Below are positions 25,106-38,519 of a DNA stretch of 64,000 nt, piece after piece; positions within the stretch are counted from its first letter, which is position 1, and the number at the start of each line of letters is the position of its first letter. The position numbers were made by a program, and so were the translations under genes. Source of the stretch: Monilinia fructicola. Its lineage: Eukaryota > Ascomycota > Leotiomycetes > Helotiales > Sclerotiniaceae. The stretch is from assembly GCA_008692225.1 (NCBI GenBank), contig VICG01000006.1:1245501-1309500 (forward strand). The letters run 5' to 3'. The notes beneath the pieces were generated by a model. The model was not told where the DNA came from, made no database searches, and saw only the letters and a list, made by a program, of their open reading frames with translations.

Positions 25106-28100
25106 TCACAAAGCCAAACCCGTGCCATCGCCCGTCCAGCGGTAGAGCGAAAGCACCTCCCGCCGTTTCAGCTGCTGCTCGTTGAAATCTTCCGGGATGC
25201 GGCCGCGCACCTGGGCGAGGGCGGAACGCATTACTTTGCGGAAGTTGCGCTGTGGGGAGGGAGGGGGTGTTAGTGGGGTCCTATCTGGGGGGGGGGGGAC
25301 AAATAACACTCACCTGATATTCGGTGTTCAGCGTCGCGACACAGGCTTCGTGGGCTCGGACGATGGTTTCGCAGGCTTTGACTACGCTGGGGGATGCCTC
25401 GACCTGGTGGTTTCTGCGTTAGGTGATGGGACTATGGGACTATGAATGGATGGGAGGGATCAACGCACCTGGAGTTTATCCGCGATGAGCAGGAGCAAGA
25501 AACTCCCCTGTAATAAATACACGCCGAAGAAAAAGGGCATGAATTCTAGGCCGGGGTCGTCTTCCAATATATGATTGATGGCTTCGGCGGCGCTGACGGC
25601 GTGGCCCGTCGCGTCGATGAAGCTTTGCGAGGAGATCCAGAGGTCGTTGTCATCGAGGAGGGAGATCGGGTCCCATTTGCCGGTTAGCAAGATGTGGAGC
25701 ACGTGCATGACGTGGGTGCCATACGCCACCACAATCCGCGTTTGGATATTGGCTTCGGAGACGTGGCTTGAGGCGGTGTGGGCCGAATGGACCGAATGGA
25801 CTGAAGGGGTGCCGGCGTCGTTGTGTTCGAGAGGCTTGTTGAGGGAGGATTGATTGCCTTCCATGTTTTGCTCATTTGGATCATCTGGCAAGGGGGGGAT
25901 TTGTTCGGATTCAAAGTCCCGCAGACTCTGACCATAGGCGTCGAGTTGTCTTGCGATCTCATTGGCGTGGTCGTCCCACTCGCGAGCAGAGCGGAAGCCA
26001 ATGCCGAATCGAGGATGGTTCTTGGCGTGGTAGAGATCGACGATTTCGCCGAGGATCGTCATGAGGGGTAGGAAGTATCCGAATATACTATGTCCAGTGC
26101 ACTCAAAGTTAGGACCGCGCCTTCTTATCCGTTGAGTGCCCGATGGGGAAGTAATATGAATGCTTGAATCACCAGTATAGAACTCTCCAGCCTGCCATAA
26201 AGTATCATCCATTGGCTGGAGGAGGCCGTCGCATTCTATGTCTAACAGAAAGAGTGGTCTGTTATAACACAGTGCGAGGTGCCTGTCCACAATATAGCAA
26301 AGCCACCATATGCGTCTTCTCTCTTCTCTCTCTTCTTCCGTTATTGGTCCCGGAGTCCGGGGTAGTTCGTCATCATCTTCTCCATCAGCATCAACATCAT
26401 TGGCTCCTTCATTGGGCTGTTCAGAAGCCATTGATGCCGCGGCTTGTGGTAGTTCCCTTCCTAATTTAAGTTCACGAGCTAAAGACCATGCTGCATTCCA
26501 CCATCGGAGGCTCGCTCCTTTGTACTCACTAGCTGACACAACAGTAGCGAGATGAATATAAGTTATAACGTCGTCAAGAGTTCCTGCGGCACCAAAGGCA
26601 CCCGTTTCATTAAGTGCATCTGTAGATACCGAGCCGGGCATTGCTACACCAAGACCGCCCAACGCCACACCATTAATGACAGTATTAGAAAAATTGGAAG
26701 GATTATCACTGCCTCCCGTCGTTCCATGAATCAGAGGCTTAAGAAGACCAACAGTAAGTTCAAGTAATTTTTGACAAATTCGTCCACGCGATGATGGACT
26801 CGCTGTAAGGAAGGCTGCGTCACTCGTCTGTGCCACAACCCATAATATGCTGGCGAGTAAGGCAGGTGTGCATTGCCTAGGTTTCGTAGGGTGAAGGATC
26901 GAGTGTTTGCGAAAAACGTATCCGAGAATGTAAGGAGAGGTAGGGTGCATCAAAGCCGATGACGAGCTTGCAAAAATATAATTCGAGTAAATCACAAGCT
27001 AAATGTATTGGGATGATACTGCCAAGGTGAGGTACCAAGGGCTGTAGCACGGGATATCGTAGGGGTGCATTGAAGTTCTGATGTGTCACGTGTTGGTACT
27101 GGTTTGAAGGAGAGGGTAATGACATCCACCCACCGGGTGAAGGGGCATCAGAGCCCATAGGAAAACCGGGCAAAGGACTTTCGGCTAAACGAAACTGACC
27201 TGGGGTATTACCCGGATAATTAGGCGGGCTTTGGCCTTGTATAGCATAGGGTAGATCTGAATAACCGGTCTGTGAGGTGTTAAAGTTTGCATGACTGCCA
27301 CTGCCGTTCATCATGTGGGGATTCAAGGTAGAGCGGTATCCATGCATGCTTGAATAGCCGTGTAAATTCAGGGACCCAGGACTCCCGATTTGATCGACTT
27401 CTGCACGACTGACGTGAGGCTGGTGAACTTGGGATGGCACTTCGGTCAGGCTTTCGAGACTACCGGCGCGGATTCTTCCCTTCATCAATTCTCGAGCTGA
27501 AGGTTTTTCGATTGCAGCTGTGTTGAGACTCAAAGACCTGGATGGTGTGTGTCGTGGGAATTCAACATTTTCGTTGGTTATGGAAGTTGCAGAAGATGGC
27601 TCAGTGCGGGACTCCACTGGTGATCTCTCCTCGGACGATTGATCAGTAGGTGATTTTTGTCCGTTGGCGGCGGCGGCGGCAGCAGCTTGTTGAGCCAGGT
27701 CTTTTCGTGACGCTTTTCCCCTCTTCTTTCGCTCACGGATATATTCGCATCCTAGGCCAAATTCTATAATCTTCATGAGCCTCATCCGTTGATGTCAACG
27801 AAAATACTTACCGACACAATGAGCGCATGGACTTTGGCCGTCACACTTAGTCCTGAGTTGGTTGCACTGATCGCAAGCTCTGCTGATTCTCCTTCGAATT
27901 GGTCCAGAATTTCCGGTTCCTCTGGCAGATGTGGCGTTGCTTCCGGGCATTCCCATGGCGTAAGGATGTTGTCGATGCTTCGAGGTACCATTCCTATGAG
28001 CCTGTGAGCTTTGACGAAGATCCCACATGTTGTTGATGAAGCTGGGAAATAGCATATTGTGAGCCATGAGCAATAGTATCTAAGCCGGTAGTATGCATGT

Positions 28101-28188
28101 GATTGGATGGTAAGTGCCCCGTCGACAACATGCTATTCGAGGGCATAGTGTTGTATGCCGAAAAACGTTGAAGGGGGTTTGAAAGCAT
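25106..28188 (-). CDS. xlnR: xylanolytic transcriptional activator XlnR/Xyr1 homologue (frameshifted as printed)
   Basis: Minus-strand exons 28188-27812, 27763-25469, 25403-25314, 25249-25106. The Zn2Cys6 cluster [17 protein letters not shown], then PCAHC, is split by an intron before EFGLGCEY and followed by [14 protein letters not shown], as in Aspergillus XlnR. The fungal_trans region has [20 protein letters not shown], and the C-terminus [12 protein letters not shown] is the conserved XlnR end. In known fungi this nuclear factor turns on xylanase, cellulase and pentose-catabolic genes on xylan. Two frame breaks are present: an extra base in GGG near 28042 (between LHQQH and LRQSSQAH) and in the T run near 26970 (LLELYF to [10 protein letters not shown]). 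Removing one base at each gives 967 residues with every intron phase matching. The last intron holds a 12-base G/C run (25287-25298). Confidence 0.93.
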
Positions 28189-31100
28189 CTTGAAATTCTT
28201 GGGTGAACAAGGTTTTCAGAACAAAAGTTGATGTAAATAGTCGCCTGTCTAACTGAGCGGGTAGGTTTTGGTAACGGTTGACAAAGCTAACGATGAACCC
28301 TATGCTAATGAATGACCTCTTGAGAAGATGGAAATAAATGAGATGATGAAATCTCTCAAAGAGAGTGCGATTCAAGCATCTATATCTCCTGAACGAGGTT
28401 TGCATGGATTTGATAGACACTCCTTGTATATCAGCAGGACCTTCTTGTAAGGGGAAGCCCAAAATGTCAGAACAATAAAATTCTAACGCCACAAAGATGA
28501 CAGGGCAATATTCTTGTTAAGACTGAATGAACTATATGGCGGGGTTCGCATGAAGTACCGGTAAAGGATAAGAGGCATCTGCTTTTTTTTCTAAAGTAAT
28601 GCTTTCTTGATCGCAACTGTGGAGAGAGCAAGGGTCAAGAATATCAGCGAATAGGCCGGGGTGTGTAGATGTTTCTTGGTCTCGGAGGGCCTACCCCACG
28701 GCGACATTACCTCCGAATATTTTCCATTCGGTCATACTTTTTTCCGAAAACCTTGAAAATAATAATGGAATGAGAAAATTGGTTTTAAATTCCTCAAGGA
28801 TTCTGGTGGTTTGTGGTTGGTAGGGACCAGGTTTAGAATTTGTGGACGGTGATTCTTACCTCTAGACGAATACTGTGATAAAAGTAGGAAGGCGGACCAG
28901 TCCAGTAATGAGGTTTAGATAGAAAGATATAGATTTAGACATACATATAGGTGTATGTGGATGTATGTACGCATTGTATGATAATGATCATGATAATGAT
29001 AGTATCATGTCGCCCGCCTGTGTTGTTTCCATAGATTCACAATCTCGTTCGTTGTTCGTTGTTCATTGTTCATTGCTCATTGTTCGTTGTTCGTTCTACT
29101 TTCCCTTGTGAGGAGTTGGTTTGAGGTTGACCAGGGGTGAAAAGATGTAGCTCGGTGGAAAGATATAGCTCGGGTAGAGTAGTATAAGTGCTAGGTAGTC
29201 TAGTTCGTGAAGTAGAGGGAAGTATAAGCAGTAATTGATGGAGTAGTGGAGTGACTACTCGCGAAATCCAAATCTCTTCGTTTATGCCGCCCGTAAAGTC
29301 TATTGTTCAGTGGATAGGTGAGATGAGCATTGTTAGGGATTGGATGAAATGTTGAAAAGCCAAGCAAAGCAACTTATTAGAAATAAAAATGCAACTGCTC
29401 TATCCTTCAATTGGCAGTTCTTAACCTTGTTAGTAGTCTTTTAGTTTCTGAACTTGCGCAATAATATCCCAAAGTATGTATATACTGGATCTGGGCCATG
29501 GAAACTACTGCAAACGTCCTTTCAGTAGTGTCTAGCAGGTGTAGCACATGAACCATTAAATCGTTCAGGAAGTTGTTAAGACATCTACTATCCTTGCTAA
29601 CTTGAAAATCCATGATAAAGTCTCGAATCTCGAATCTCGAACCATTAATCATTAATCATTAGTGCCCCAGATCACCCCAGATTAAGTCCCTTCTCCGAGT
29701 CAACATGACCAGGGAAAATTTAAGAAATTTTTAGAGACGAGATCTACCGTTGTTTGGACGAAGGAATGATCCGTGTCCCTCTCCCTCTCCCATCCCCCCT
29801 CTCCTTTAGACCCTATTTCCCCAGAGCTTTTGGTCTGTATAACTAACTGCCTTGATCTAACACACCCACACCCTCACCCCTTTCTTTCAACGTCTATCAA
29901 GTTAAGACGAATGCAAGAGAAGGTGGCGTGAATTAGTGATGATACGGCAATGAGGTAATGTAATGAAGTTTGGAAAATCATTATTTCAACCGTCCAAGTA
30001 GAAGTAGGTACCTTTGGTGGAAGCTTTTCTTTTCTTTTTCTTTTTCTTTTCTCTCCAGACTGATGTGTTGTGTGATTGAGTACTGTACTTCCATTTTCAC
30101 AATTATTGCGCCAATGAAGCATTGACTTTGATCGAATCCCCGTTCTTCTAGAAGCAGTATCAAATGATTTTGATACTTTCCGTGTGTGTACTCAGTCAGG
30201 CATTGGATGTAGAGTAGGTAGTAATTGTTCCATCGTAATAGTGCGCATAAATATTCAAGCTCAAGGTAGTTCTACATCCCCTCTTTGATCGTCATTTTCA
30301 GCCCGAAGTAACTTTTCCTCGGGCACCACCATACAAAACTGATTAATCAATTTCCTCCTTCAATCATCAATCTTCTCATTCTGGATGGATGGTCAGCAGT
30401 TTCTCCTTTTCAATAGAGTAAAGTACAATCCATACCGCATTCCATTTCACTCGTAATAAGGAAGGATACCTTACCGACACAACCACACGTATTCTGGGAA
30501 GAGCAATATTGCAGACACATGAGATTACCGCTCACACTCACTCAGTCTAGTAGTTTCGTAGTATTGATAGTATAGGTTGGGTTAGATGCTGTTTGTTGAA
30601 TGCATGCTAACTCCCTCCCATGCCATACATACGTACCGAAAAGAAATCAAATGTGGTACGACCAGTATTGTTCCTGGTTAGGTTGTTATCCCCGGTTAGT
30701 TGACCATCCAAGCACCAAAACGGTCCGATGTTCCTCATCCTCATTTGAGCTTTCTCGTTCGCACATGCTTTCGCTTCAAGGTTGTTTTGTTCACATGTCG
30801 CTCCAATCCCAATGTGACTTTGTGCCCGACCCCAATATCTTGGCAATCCCATATTGATTATAATGATTTTGATGAAAGCTGGTAAGCAAAGTCACATTTT
30901 AGGCCGTGGTCAATAGACAATTCATAAATTCACTCTATCTCATCTCCAAGCCTCCAAAGTCGGTAACAGTCGGGTCACGTCAGGCTTTTGAGGGGATGCA
31001 GCATGCAATATGCATATCCAAAAGAATGAAGATATGTGCTTCTCCAGATAAATCAAAGAAAGGCTCCACCACGTATTACCAGCTGCGAGGCCTTGATAAG

Positions 31101-33584
31101 CGTGAGAAAATTGGAAACTGCCTGCCGTACAGTATGCAGGTGCAGCTATCAATGTAGTACTTTTCAAAATGCGGAGTCCCGAGAGAGATCCATGTTAGCT
31201 TTGCCCCGTGAGTTTCCCCATCCCCTTGAAAAATTCAGGAGTAAATGAAATCTTCCCTCCCGAGTCGGTACTTCTTCGCATCTTTGCTGAGATGATAAGA
31301 TTATTGATCTGTATCATTATGAGGTATGCGCATCATATATTTCTCCCATGAAAAGCAGGGGGGTCAGATTCTTGGTGGTTGGATATGATGATCCTATCTT
31401 TTAGTTCATCGCAATGTCATGTGCCAGGAATACTACTGTATGTTGTAGGCATTGCGTCTCGATCCTCCGTGTCTAGTCTGGGGCTTCGAAGTGATTGGCC
31501 AGACAAAATAAGCCTTAGCAAGCCACCCGAGAAGCGCAATTTGGTCCGTGTCTCGTCAGGAGCCGAAGTCCGCCGCAATATAGTAATATAACCTGGAAGT
31601 GATAAAGGTGGGAGTCGTAATACTGACGCCATATGCTTTTAATGTGTGGACGGAACGAACCTACAGTATACTACTAGTACTGTATGGTTCTTAAGCTTAG
31701 ACCTAGAAAGTTATCCCTGAACCCTCGATTTTGGACTTTCAATTCCTACTTGCATCGTGAGGCTATCGAGTCATGGATAAGAAAGACGTATGTATGCCTG
31801 GACCCGTGTATTGAAATATCGATTTTACATCGTGTTCTCCAGGAATCAGTCGCCCAATCCTTTAAACTCAAAAACAACGGGAAAATCTCCGATTTCTCCA
31901 CGTTCTGGTGAAACCTTGTACAGTAGAAAGAAGCGCTAGAACGGTGGATGGGCCGATGTTCCCGCACTTTCTCTACCTTGTTACCCCAGATCAACGAGCC
32001 TCTTACCTCGAGTTTTCCACAGTCTCTAGGTTTTGATTGACTTGCTTCTTTCTCAAACGCCAGCTGACTGGAAGATCCTTCTATTTTTGCTTTCTTGACA
32101 TTAGATCATCTCAAAATGAATCTTCCATCGCACAAGAATGTTTTTCCAACACGAGTCTGGAGGCTCGGGGATGGTTACCAATGAAGAAAGTCATATCGGT
32201 CCTTCAATGGCGAACAAAGAATATCGGTGGTATTCAGAATTGGAACTAGGATAAAATCGTGGAGGGATCACATAGTAAGGTAAGGTGCATTTCCTCTCAG
32301 CCACACGTGTTGACCACCATGGACCAACACGCACGCTGAACAAGAACATTAGAACGGCCGTCTTCAATGCAAAACATGCTCTCATAGGAAGATTTTCAAA
32401 ACTGTGCAATAAGAGTTAACGTGTCTTTTGGGAGGTCAGACGCTGATATCCAGGGATGGATAGTATGGCAACTCGAGAGATAACGCTGATGTCGTGCCAC
32501 TCTGAATATCTCGAGGCGATGTAATACAACATTTGAAGCCAACATGAGATCAATGTCGCAGTATTCTAAGGTTAGACCAGGTGGAAACATATGATGATGA
32601 AATGATGCCACCCCAATGCCAATTTCGTAGATTTATTTAGTAATTTTTCGAAGTCATCCTTTCAAAATCCATATAGGTATCTTTAAATTTGATATTGATG
32701 ATGCTGACTTACTTGACTTTGGTACCTATTGACATGTCAGTCGCTAGTAAGGCCATCAGTAAATTTCAGACAGATACATAATATTGCATCCAACCTTGGA
32801 ACTTGGAAGGCTAATAATGCGATTTGGGTGCTCAAAACGCGGTTAGAAATGAAATTGATACGCATGAATGATATCTTCAACACAAATTTCCTTCCTGTGT
32901 CTTAACCCAAATGTCTATAGTTAGCTAGCTAGCTAGCCACCTACCTACCCACCTGCCTGCCTACCACTTACCTACCTACCTGCCTACCTGCCTACCTACC
33001 CACCTACCCACCTACCCCTATGCCTTCAGACATCGAAGATCTAGACTGTTAAGATTATTGTTTCTCTTACCTACCTACTTAGGAAGGTACCCAATGACAT
33101 GACTCAATGGGGTATGCCCCTCCAAAGCATTGAGACCGAGGGTAGACATGTGAATATGTTATCTCCATGAAATCATATGATGGTTGGATGAACTGCTGAA
33201 GATCTTGCAGCCAAAATCGACAATGAATAGATGGATGGATGGATGGATGGATAAATAGATAGCCAGATGCCGAAAGTTAAATAGGTAAGCATGTTTGAAT
33301 TGAAAGTCATCCAAGTGAATGAAGGACTTGACAACTTGCTGATCAAATTAATACAGATCAATGGATACAGATAGATGATTTCAACTCTCCAGTGCTTTTA
33401 ATGAATCATCATGAATTTATCATTCATCGCCATTACATTACGTAATGCAAAATAGATCGGAGACTTAGCGAGATCAGGTGATTCTTTCTTTTGAGTTCCA
33501 ATGTTTTCCTGAGTCCAACCTTCTTGTTCTCTTCTCTCCACTTCTCTGCATCTCTTCTCTTCTCTTCTTGAAGACTTTAAGCTT

Positions 33585-33615
<31 letters not shown>

Positions 33616-34372
33616 GAAGGAAGGAAGGAAGATCTTTGCATCATCTAGTCTCCAGTCAAATCCCTCCTTCAACCCCTTCAACCACCCTTCGACCCTTCAA
33701 CCCTTCAACCCCTCACCACCCAAGAGTGGTGAAATCTCTGATATATCAGTCACGAACGACGCATCAATCAATACCCTGTATCTATCGGTATCTCATCTAG
33801 CAGACGTCATCATTGTCTCTACTATTTCATTATTAAGAGCAATCTCAGAAACTTTTTCACCATGTCGCCAGCATTATACTATGTAGCCACCGGCCCACTT
33901 CTATTTAACTCCCTTCTTTATGTAATATTTTATGTTGAACCTACCAGAACGCAGTCTGTTTATCCAATTGTGCTGAAGAATCAATCATTTCAGATTCAGA
34001 AATCTCTCCACCTCAAGGATCTGCGGACTTGCTAAACCTGGCTTGACGTCTATTTGCTGAAGAATCAACATCTCTGATTAATCAAATTTCTGCATCTCAA
34101 AGAATGTCAAGCTCATCACAATGGTCCGATAATGATAACTCCGATGCTCTTGCGCTATGAAACTAGGAGATAGTAAGTTATGGGTTGGTAACCCACCAGA
34201 CGTCGTCGTAGTGGATGACAACTTCACTCTGCCCCCGCTTTCTGGACAAACACTATATATATCGTCACATTTTGCCAATATCTCCATCTTGATCACATTT
34301 ATAGCTTTCATATTCTAGTCTATTGTAATCTATTATACTTATACATATAGATTCCATTCAAAACGATTTCAT
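28189..34372. other. 6.2 kb without a supported gene, upstream of xlnR
   Basis: No frame over about 120 codons and none with a domain. Low-complexity pieces: a GTTCGTT/GTTCATT minisatellite (29044-29096), CTTTT tracts (30028-30051), CCTA/CCTG pentamer-like runs (32936-33015), GGAT (33232-33251), GAAA then GGAA (33587-33630). The part next to 28.2 kb must contain the xlnR promoter and leader. Long upstream regions are common for such regulators, but 6 kb is large for this genome type. Confidence 0.45.
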
Positions 34373-35501
34373 ATGTCCCAATCAATCCCTAAAACCACCA
34401 AAACTTGGAGAGTCAAAGGACAAAATGGATTTGATAGTTTGTCATATGACACTCAAGCTACTCTCCCGGAATTGGGTGCCAATGACGTTCTCGTGAAAAC
34501 TCCACGCTGCTTCATTGAACTACAGAGATTTGATTATTCCAAAGGTAAGCTTTGCGACCAAATACCAATACTCTGGCAGCTCCACCTCCATAGGCAAAAC
34601 TAACCAGTTCTTCTTCAGGGGTCTATACCCATTTGCTCTTGTTGATGAGGTCATTCCCGGTTCTGATGGTGCCGGTGAAGTGATCGCTGTTGGATCAAAA
34701 GTTACTCGTTTTGCTCCCGGCGCCAAAGTCCTCACTCTCTTCAACCAAGGACACATTGGTGGCTCACTCGACCAACTAACCGCCAAAACTGGCTTGGGAG
34801 GTGTTTTGGACGGAACCCTTCGTCAACACGGTATCTTCAACGAAAATGGACTCGTAAACATGCCTACCTCTCTTTCCTACCTCGAAGCAGCTACTCTTCC
34901 CTGCGCAGCCCTCACAGCTTGGAACGCTCTCTACGGATTAAAGCCACTTAAGCCTGGTGATGTGGTGCTCACTCAGGGAACAGGTGGTGTTTCTATATTT
35001 GCCGTGCAATTTGCCAAAGCAGCTGGCGCAACGGTAATTGCTACGACGTCCTCGGATGAGAAAGCATCAGCCCTCAAGAAACTCGGTGTCGACCATGTCA
35101 TCAATTACAAGACCACTCCAGAATGGGGTGCACATGCAAGATCCTCACCCCCTCCTCCGTCGGCGTAACACACATTATCGAAGTCGGCGGGCCCTACCAC
35201 AATAGCACAAATCCCTCAAAGCCATCAAACTCGATGGCATCATCAGTATAATCGGATTTGTGGGCGGAGAAGCACAAGAAAAGGAACCAGGGTTCTTGGA
35301 TTGTTTGGTTAACATGTACCGTGCGAGGTTTGCTCGTCGGCAGCAGAGAAATGTTTGAGGATATGAATAGGGCGATTGATGCTACTGGAATCAAAGCCTG
35401 TGGTTGATGAGAAGGTGTTTACCTTGGATGAGGTTAAGGAGGCTTACCAATATATGTGGGACCAGAAACATTTTGGCAAGTTGGCCATCAAAATCGATTA
35501 A
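34373..35501 (+). CDS. MDR-family (zinc-type alcohol dehydrogenase-like) oxidoreductase, multiple frameshifts as printed
   Basis: Exon 1 34373-34544, intron to 34618, exon 2 to a TAA at 35499-35501. Readable pieces in three phases line up as one MDR protein. The N-terminus is MSQSIPKTTKTWRV; the GroES-like domain has SLNYRDLIIPK and PGSDGAGEVIAVG; the Rossmann loop is TQGTGGVS, with a following GVDHVINYK; the C-terminus has GLLVGSREMFEDMNRAID and ends KLAIKID. Seven single-base indels are inferred: extra bases near 34496, 34620, 35195, 35210, 35318 and 35393, and one missing near 35139. Allowing for them gives 349 residues, a standard length, with no leftover stop. Such enzymes use NAD(P)H on alcohols, aldehydes or quinones; no zinc ligands are clear. 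It is either a young pseudogene or a poorly resolved consensus. Confidence 0.75.
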
Positions 35502-37052
35502 GACGTGTATGTTAGCATGTCAGCATGTCATGTTGGCTACTAGGACGATTTCCTTACTCTCATAACATCACCATCAATATCAATACCCTAAAGAGAGAGG
35601 AGCGGACTCTCCTCGTAGATCTATGTATCAAGTATATATTCATAATATAAACCCATTTATTCTACAACCTTCTTTCTCGCTTCCAAGTTACATCACCCTC
35701 TTCCCTCTCCCCTCTCCCCTCTCCCCTCTCCCCTCTCCCCTCGCACACAGTCCATCCATCTACACATCCCCATCATGAATTTCCAAATTTCAATCACACA
35801 AGTAATTTGCCAATACCAATACCAATCAATACCTACACATCATACTAAACCAAGCAAGTACCATCCCTCTTTAACCCACCCATCCCTCCACTCCCATCCA
35901 CAAATACATCTCCCTAGCCAGCTACAGAACAACGTCCAAACTCCCAGCTTCCTCGCAGACTTATCTCCCATGCATGCATGGCCTTGCGTCTTCTCGGTTC
36001 ATGGCGTAGCTTGGTTTCTGCTCGAAGCTTTACTCTATTGACTCTCCTTCTCCTTCTCCTTCTTATTCTTAGTCGTAGTCGTAGTCGTAGTCTTACTATT
36101 ACATTTACATTTACATATATACATTCACAAATACATATAAATAGATACATATACCACTCACGCCCTACCCACCACCCTAACAACCACCACAAATCCACCA
36201 CCACAAATCCACCGACCCACCTATCATCCATCTACCTCATCCCATCTCATCTCCTCTCCTCAAATCCCACATTTCCAAGGTTTGCCCCACTCTCTCCTCC
36301 AATTTCTCTCCCTCCATCACCAGGTACCCCCCCCACCCTCTCCCCTCTCCCTCAAAACCCACTGATGAAAAGACTGGACTAGACTAGACTACACTACACT
36401 ACACTAGACTAGCCATCCATCCCACCCATCCACCTCCCCTCCCCCTCCCTCTCTACGCACCCAACCCCCCAATCCCGATATCGATATCGATATCGACATC
36501 AAGATCCCCTTTCCCACCACATCACACACACTCACTCACACTCACTCACTCACTCACTCACTCACTCACTCACTCACTCACTCACTCACTCACTCACTCA
36601 CTCACTCACTCACTCACTCACTCACTCACTCACTCACACCACCACGCAACATCAGCCAAAGAGACTCTTCACAACAACTGGCCCAGGGTCCGGAAGAGAG
36701 GTGGCGGCGTTCCGTGGAATGGGATCCTTATGATGAGGATTCAGAATCGATCATGGGGTTGGCTTCCGCGTGCAGGCAGTTTCGGGCGTATCCAAGGAAG
36801 GTAGGTATCTAAGGTATGGTCATTTTTGGACGGCGTTACAACTAGGGCGACGTGACTAGGCATTTAGGTACATGAAAACTTATCATCGATCCATCAGATT
36901 CATTCATCCATCTCTCCCTCCCATATAATCAGATCTCTATTCTTTTTACTGCGGTATCATATCAAATCTTGTCATCTTTTCATCCTTATATCAAGGGATG
37001 AGGGCTCAAGATTTGAGCTTTCAAAATACACAACTTTAATCCCGGTGAAACA
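35502..37052. other. low-complexity intergenic region
   Basis: It contains CCCTCT repeats (about 35700-35742), CTTCTC and AGTCGT runs (36042-36095), ACTAGACT/ACTACACT runs (36374-36412), GATATC repeats (36476-36496) and the long CTCA array listed separately. No gene is supported; frames here are translations of the repeats. Confidence 0.55.
36531..36637. repeat. CTCA tetranucleotide microsatellite, about 25 units
   Basis: CTCA units run with one early interruption (CACA at 36537-36540) and then perfectly to about 36637. Confidence 0.95.
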
Positions 37053-38519
37053 TTACAAGAAATAATCTGCGACCGGTTTCTTCGCCGGCATACCCCTCGA
37101 GTCCTGTGGCGCCGCATGGAAAACTCTGTATCGTCTTGCCGGCCCGCTCAGCGGTACCTTGTCTTTCAATAGTGGTGCATTAGCACCGTTACCTCTACTA
37201 ACTTCTCCATTACTCCTCGCCATAATTCCATTTACCTGTTCCATCCTCTCCAAGTTCCATGATTGCTGCTACATTTCCACATCTGTAGCAGTAATTTGGC
37301 GCAGACCATACGGTGACAATACTATGGTCGAAAGTTTCCTTGAAGCCTTCCATAACTAATTGATGAGCACGAGCAATCATCGAAAGATCATTTGTATGGT
37401 TGAACATTTTGACAATATCTGCTCCGAAGAGGAAACCTGCGCCACGGGGAGAAAGACCCCAACCGTCTATTTCGTCGGGATCGGACCATAGAAGATCGCA
37501 CATGGCGCCTTCGTGGGGAACTTCTTGTTTGCGATCTAAGAGGCGGATTTTATCAACTGCTTGGATGAGGGGGATAGACCTCCATGTACGCAGAACACAG
37601 CACCCGAGGAATTGCCTGAGCTACCTCCACTGTAGCCCGAAGCTCCTGAGCCGGGAGGACCGGTACTGGTGGGGAATTTGCTGTTTGGACTTGGGGATCC
37701 CTTATCAGACGAACTCATTTCTGAATCTATAGATGGCTTTCTTTTATTGATCCTTTCCCTGTTTCGCAAGAATTTGTTCATAATACTTCCATCTACATTC
37801 AGAATCTCGATTTCAACATCCTCATCATTGAATTCCTGTGTCGAGGTGGCGCTGTGTTCACCATTTGGCATAGATGTAGGTTGTAGACTGCTGGATGCTC
37901 CAAGCACAATTGCGCCGAGAGCAAGATAATCGAAGACTTCACAACAATATCTCCACACATTTGCGCTTCCGTACTTTCGTAAACATTCATCGTAAAATCC
38001 ATAAACCGTCGTAATTTGTCTAGATTCATGATTACCTCGAATCAAGGTCATTCGATCAGGATATCGTACTTTGAGACATAGGAGAAGGAGGAAAGATTCT
38101 AAGGAATAGAAACCTCGATCGACAAAATCACCTGTGGAAGTCAGTAGTGAATCTGCGGATGATACTGACAGAAACATCTTACCCATGAATAGATAATTTG
38201 TATCAGGTACATCCCCACCAACTCTGAACAGTTCCATAAGGTCATGAAATTGTCCATGAATATCACCACATATCTACATGAATTCGTCAACATCGACCAT
38301 TCATCGACAGAGTTTGTGCAGCCATACCGTAACTGGCGCTGTTACTGTGACCACATTCCCTTCCTCTATCAACAATTCTCTTGCTTTATGACATAATTCT
38401 CGAACCTCTGCTTCTGGGATTGGGCGACAAGCTCGCAATTGCGATATGGCTCTAAGTCCAGTTAGATTCGAACCTTGTACATAGAAACCTCAGAATTTAT
38501 ACCTATCTAGATCACTCAT
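37053..38519 (-). CDS. ppg1: serine/threonine protein phosphatase, PP2A-like Ppg1 family (frameshifted as printed)
   Basis: Minus-strand exons 38519-38503, 38451-38328, 38273-38183, 38131-37053. All three metallophosphatase signatures are present: GDIHGQ, GDFVDRG (split by an intron) and [15 protein letters not shown] and [11 protein letters not shown] follow. The extreme C-terminus is DYFL, the motif that binds PP2A-family regulators and is methylated on its Leu in relatives. About 95 Ser/Gly-rich residues are inserted between VFDYLALGA and FCVHGG. Ppg1-type enzymes act with accessory subunits in signalling and glycogen control in yeast. Two indels are inferred: one base missing in the C run near 37573 (LSP to LIQAVDKI) and one extra near 37222, before the SNGEVSRG tail. 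Together they keep 436 residues with consistent phases. Confidence 0.9.

Noticed and set aside
38452..38502. B-box-like GGTTCGAATC (tRNA promoter element)
   Set aside because: It sits within a 51-base intron of the ppg1-like gene, with no A box or cloverleaf; chance match. No tRNA gene was found elsewhere in the window.
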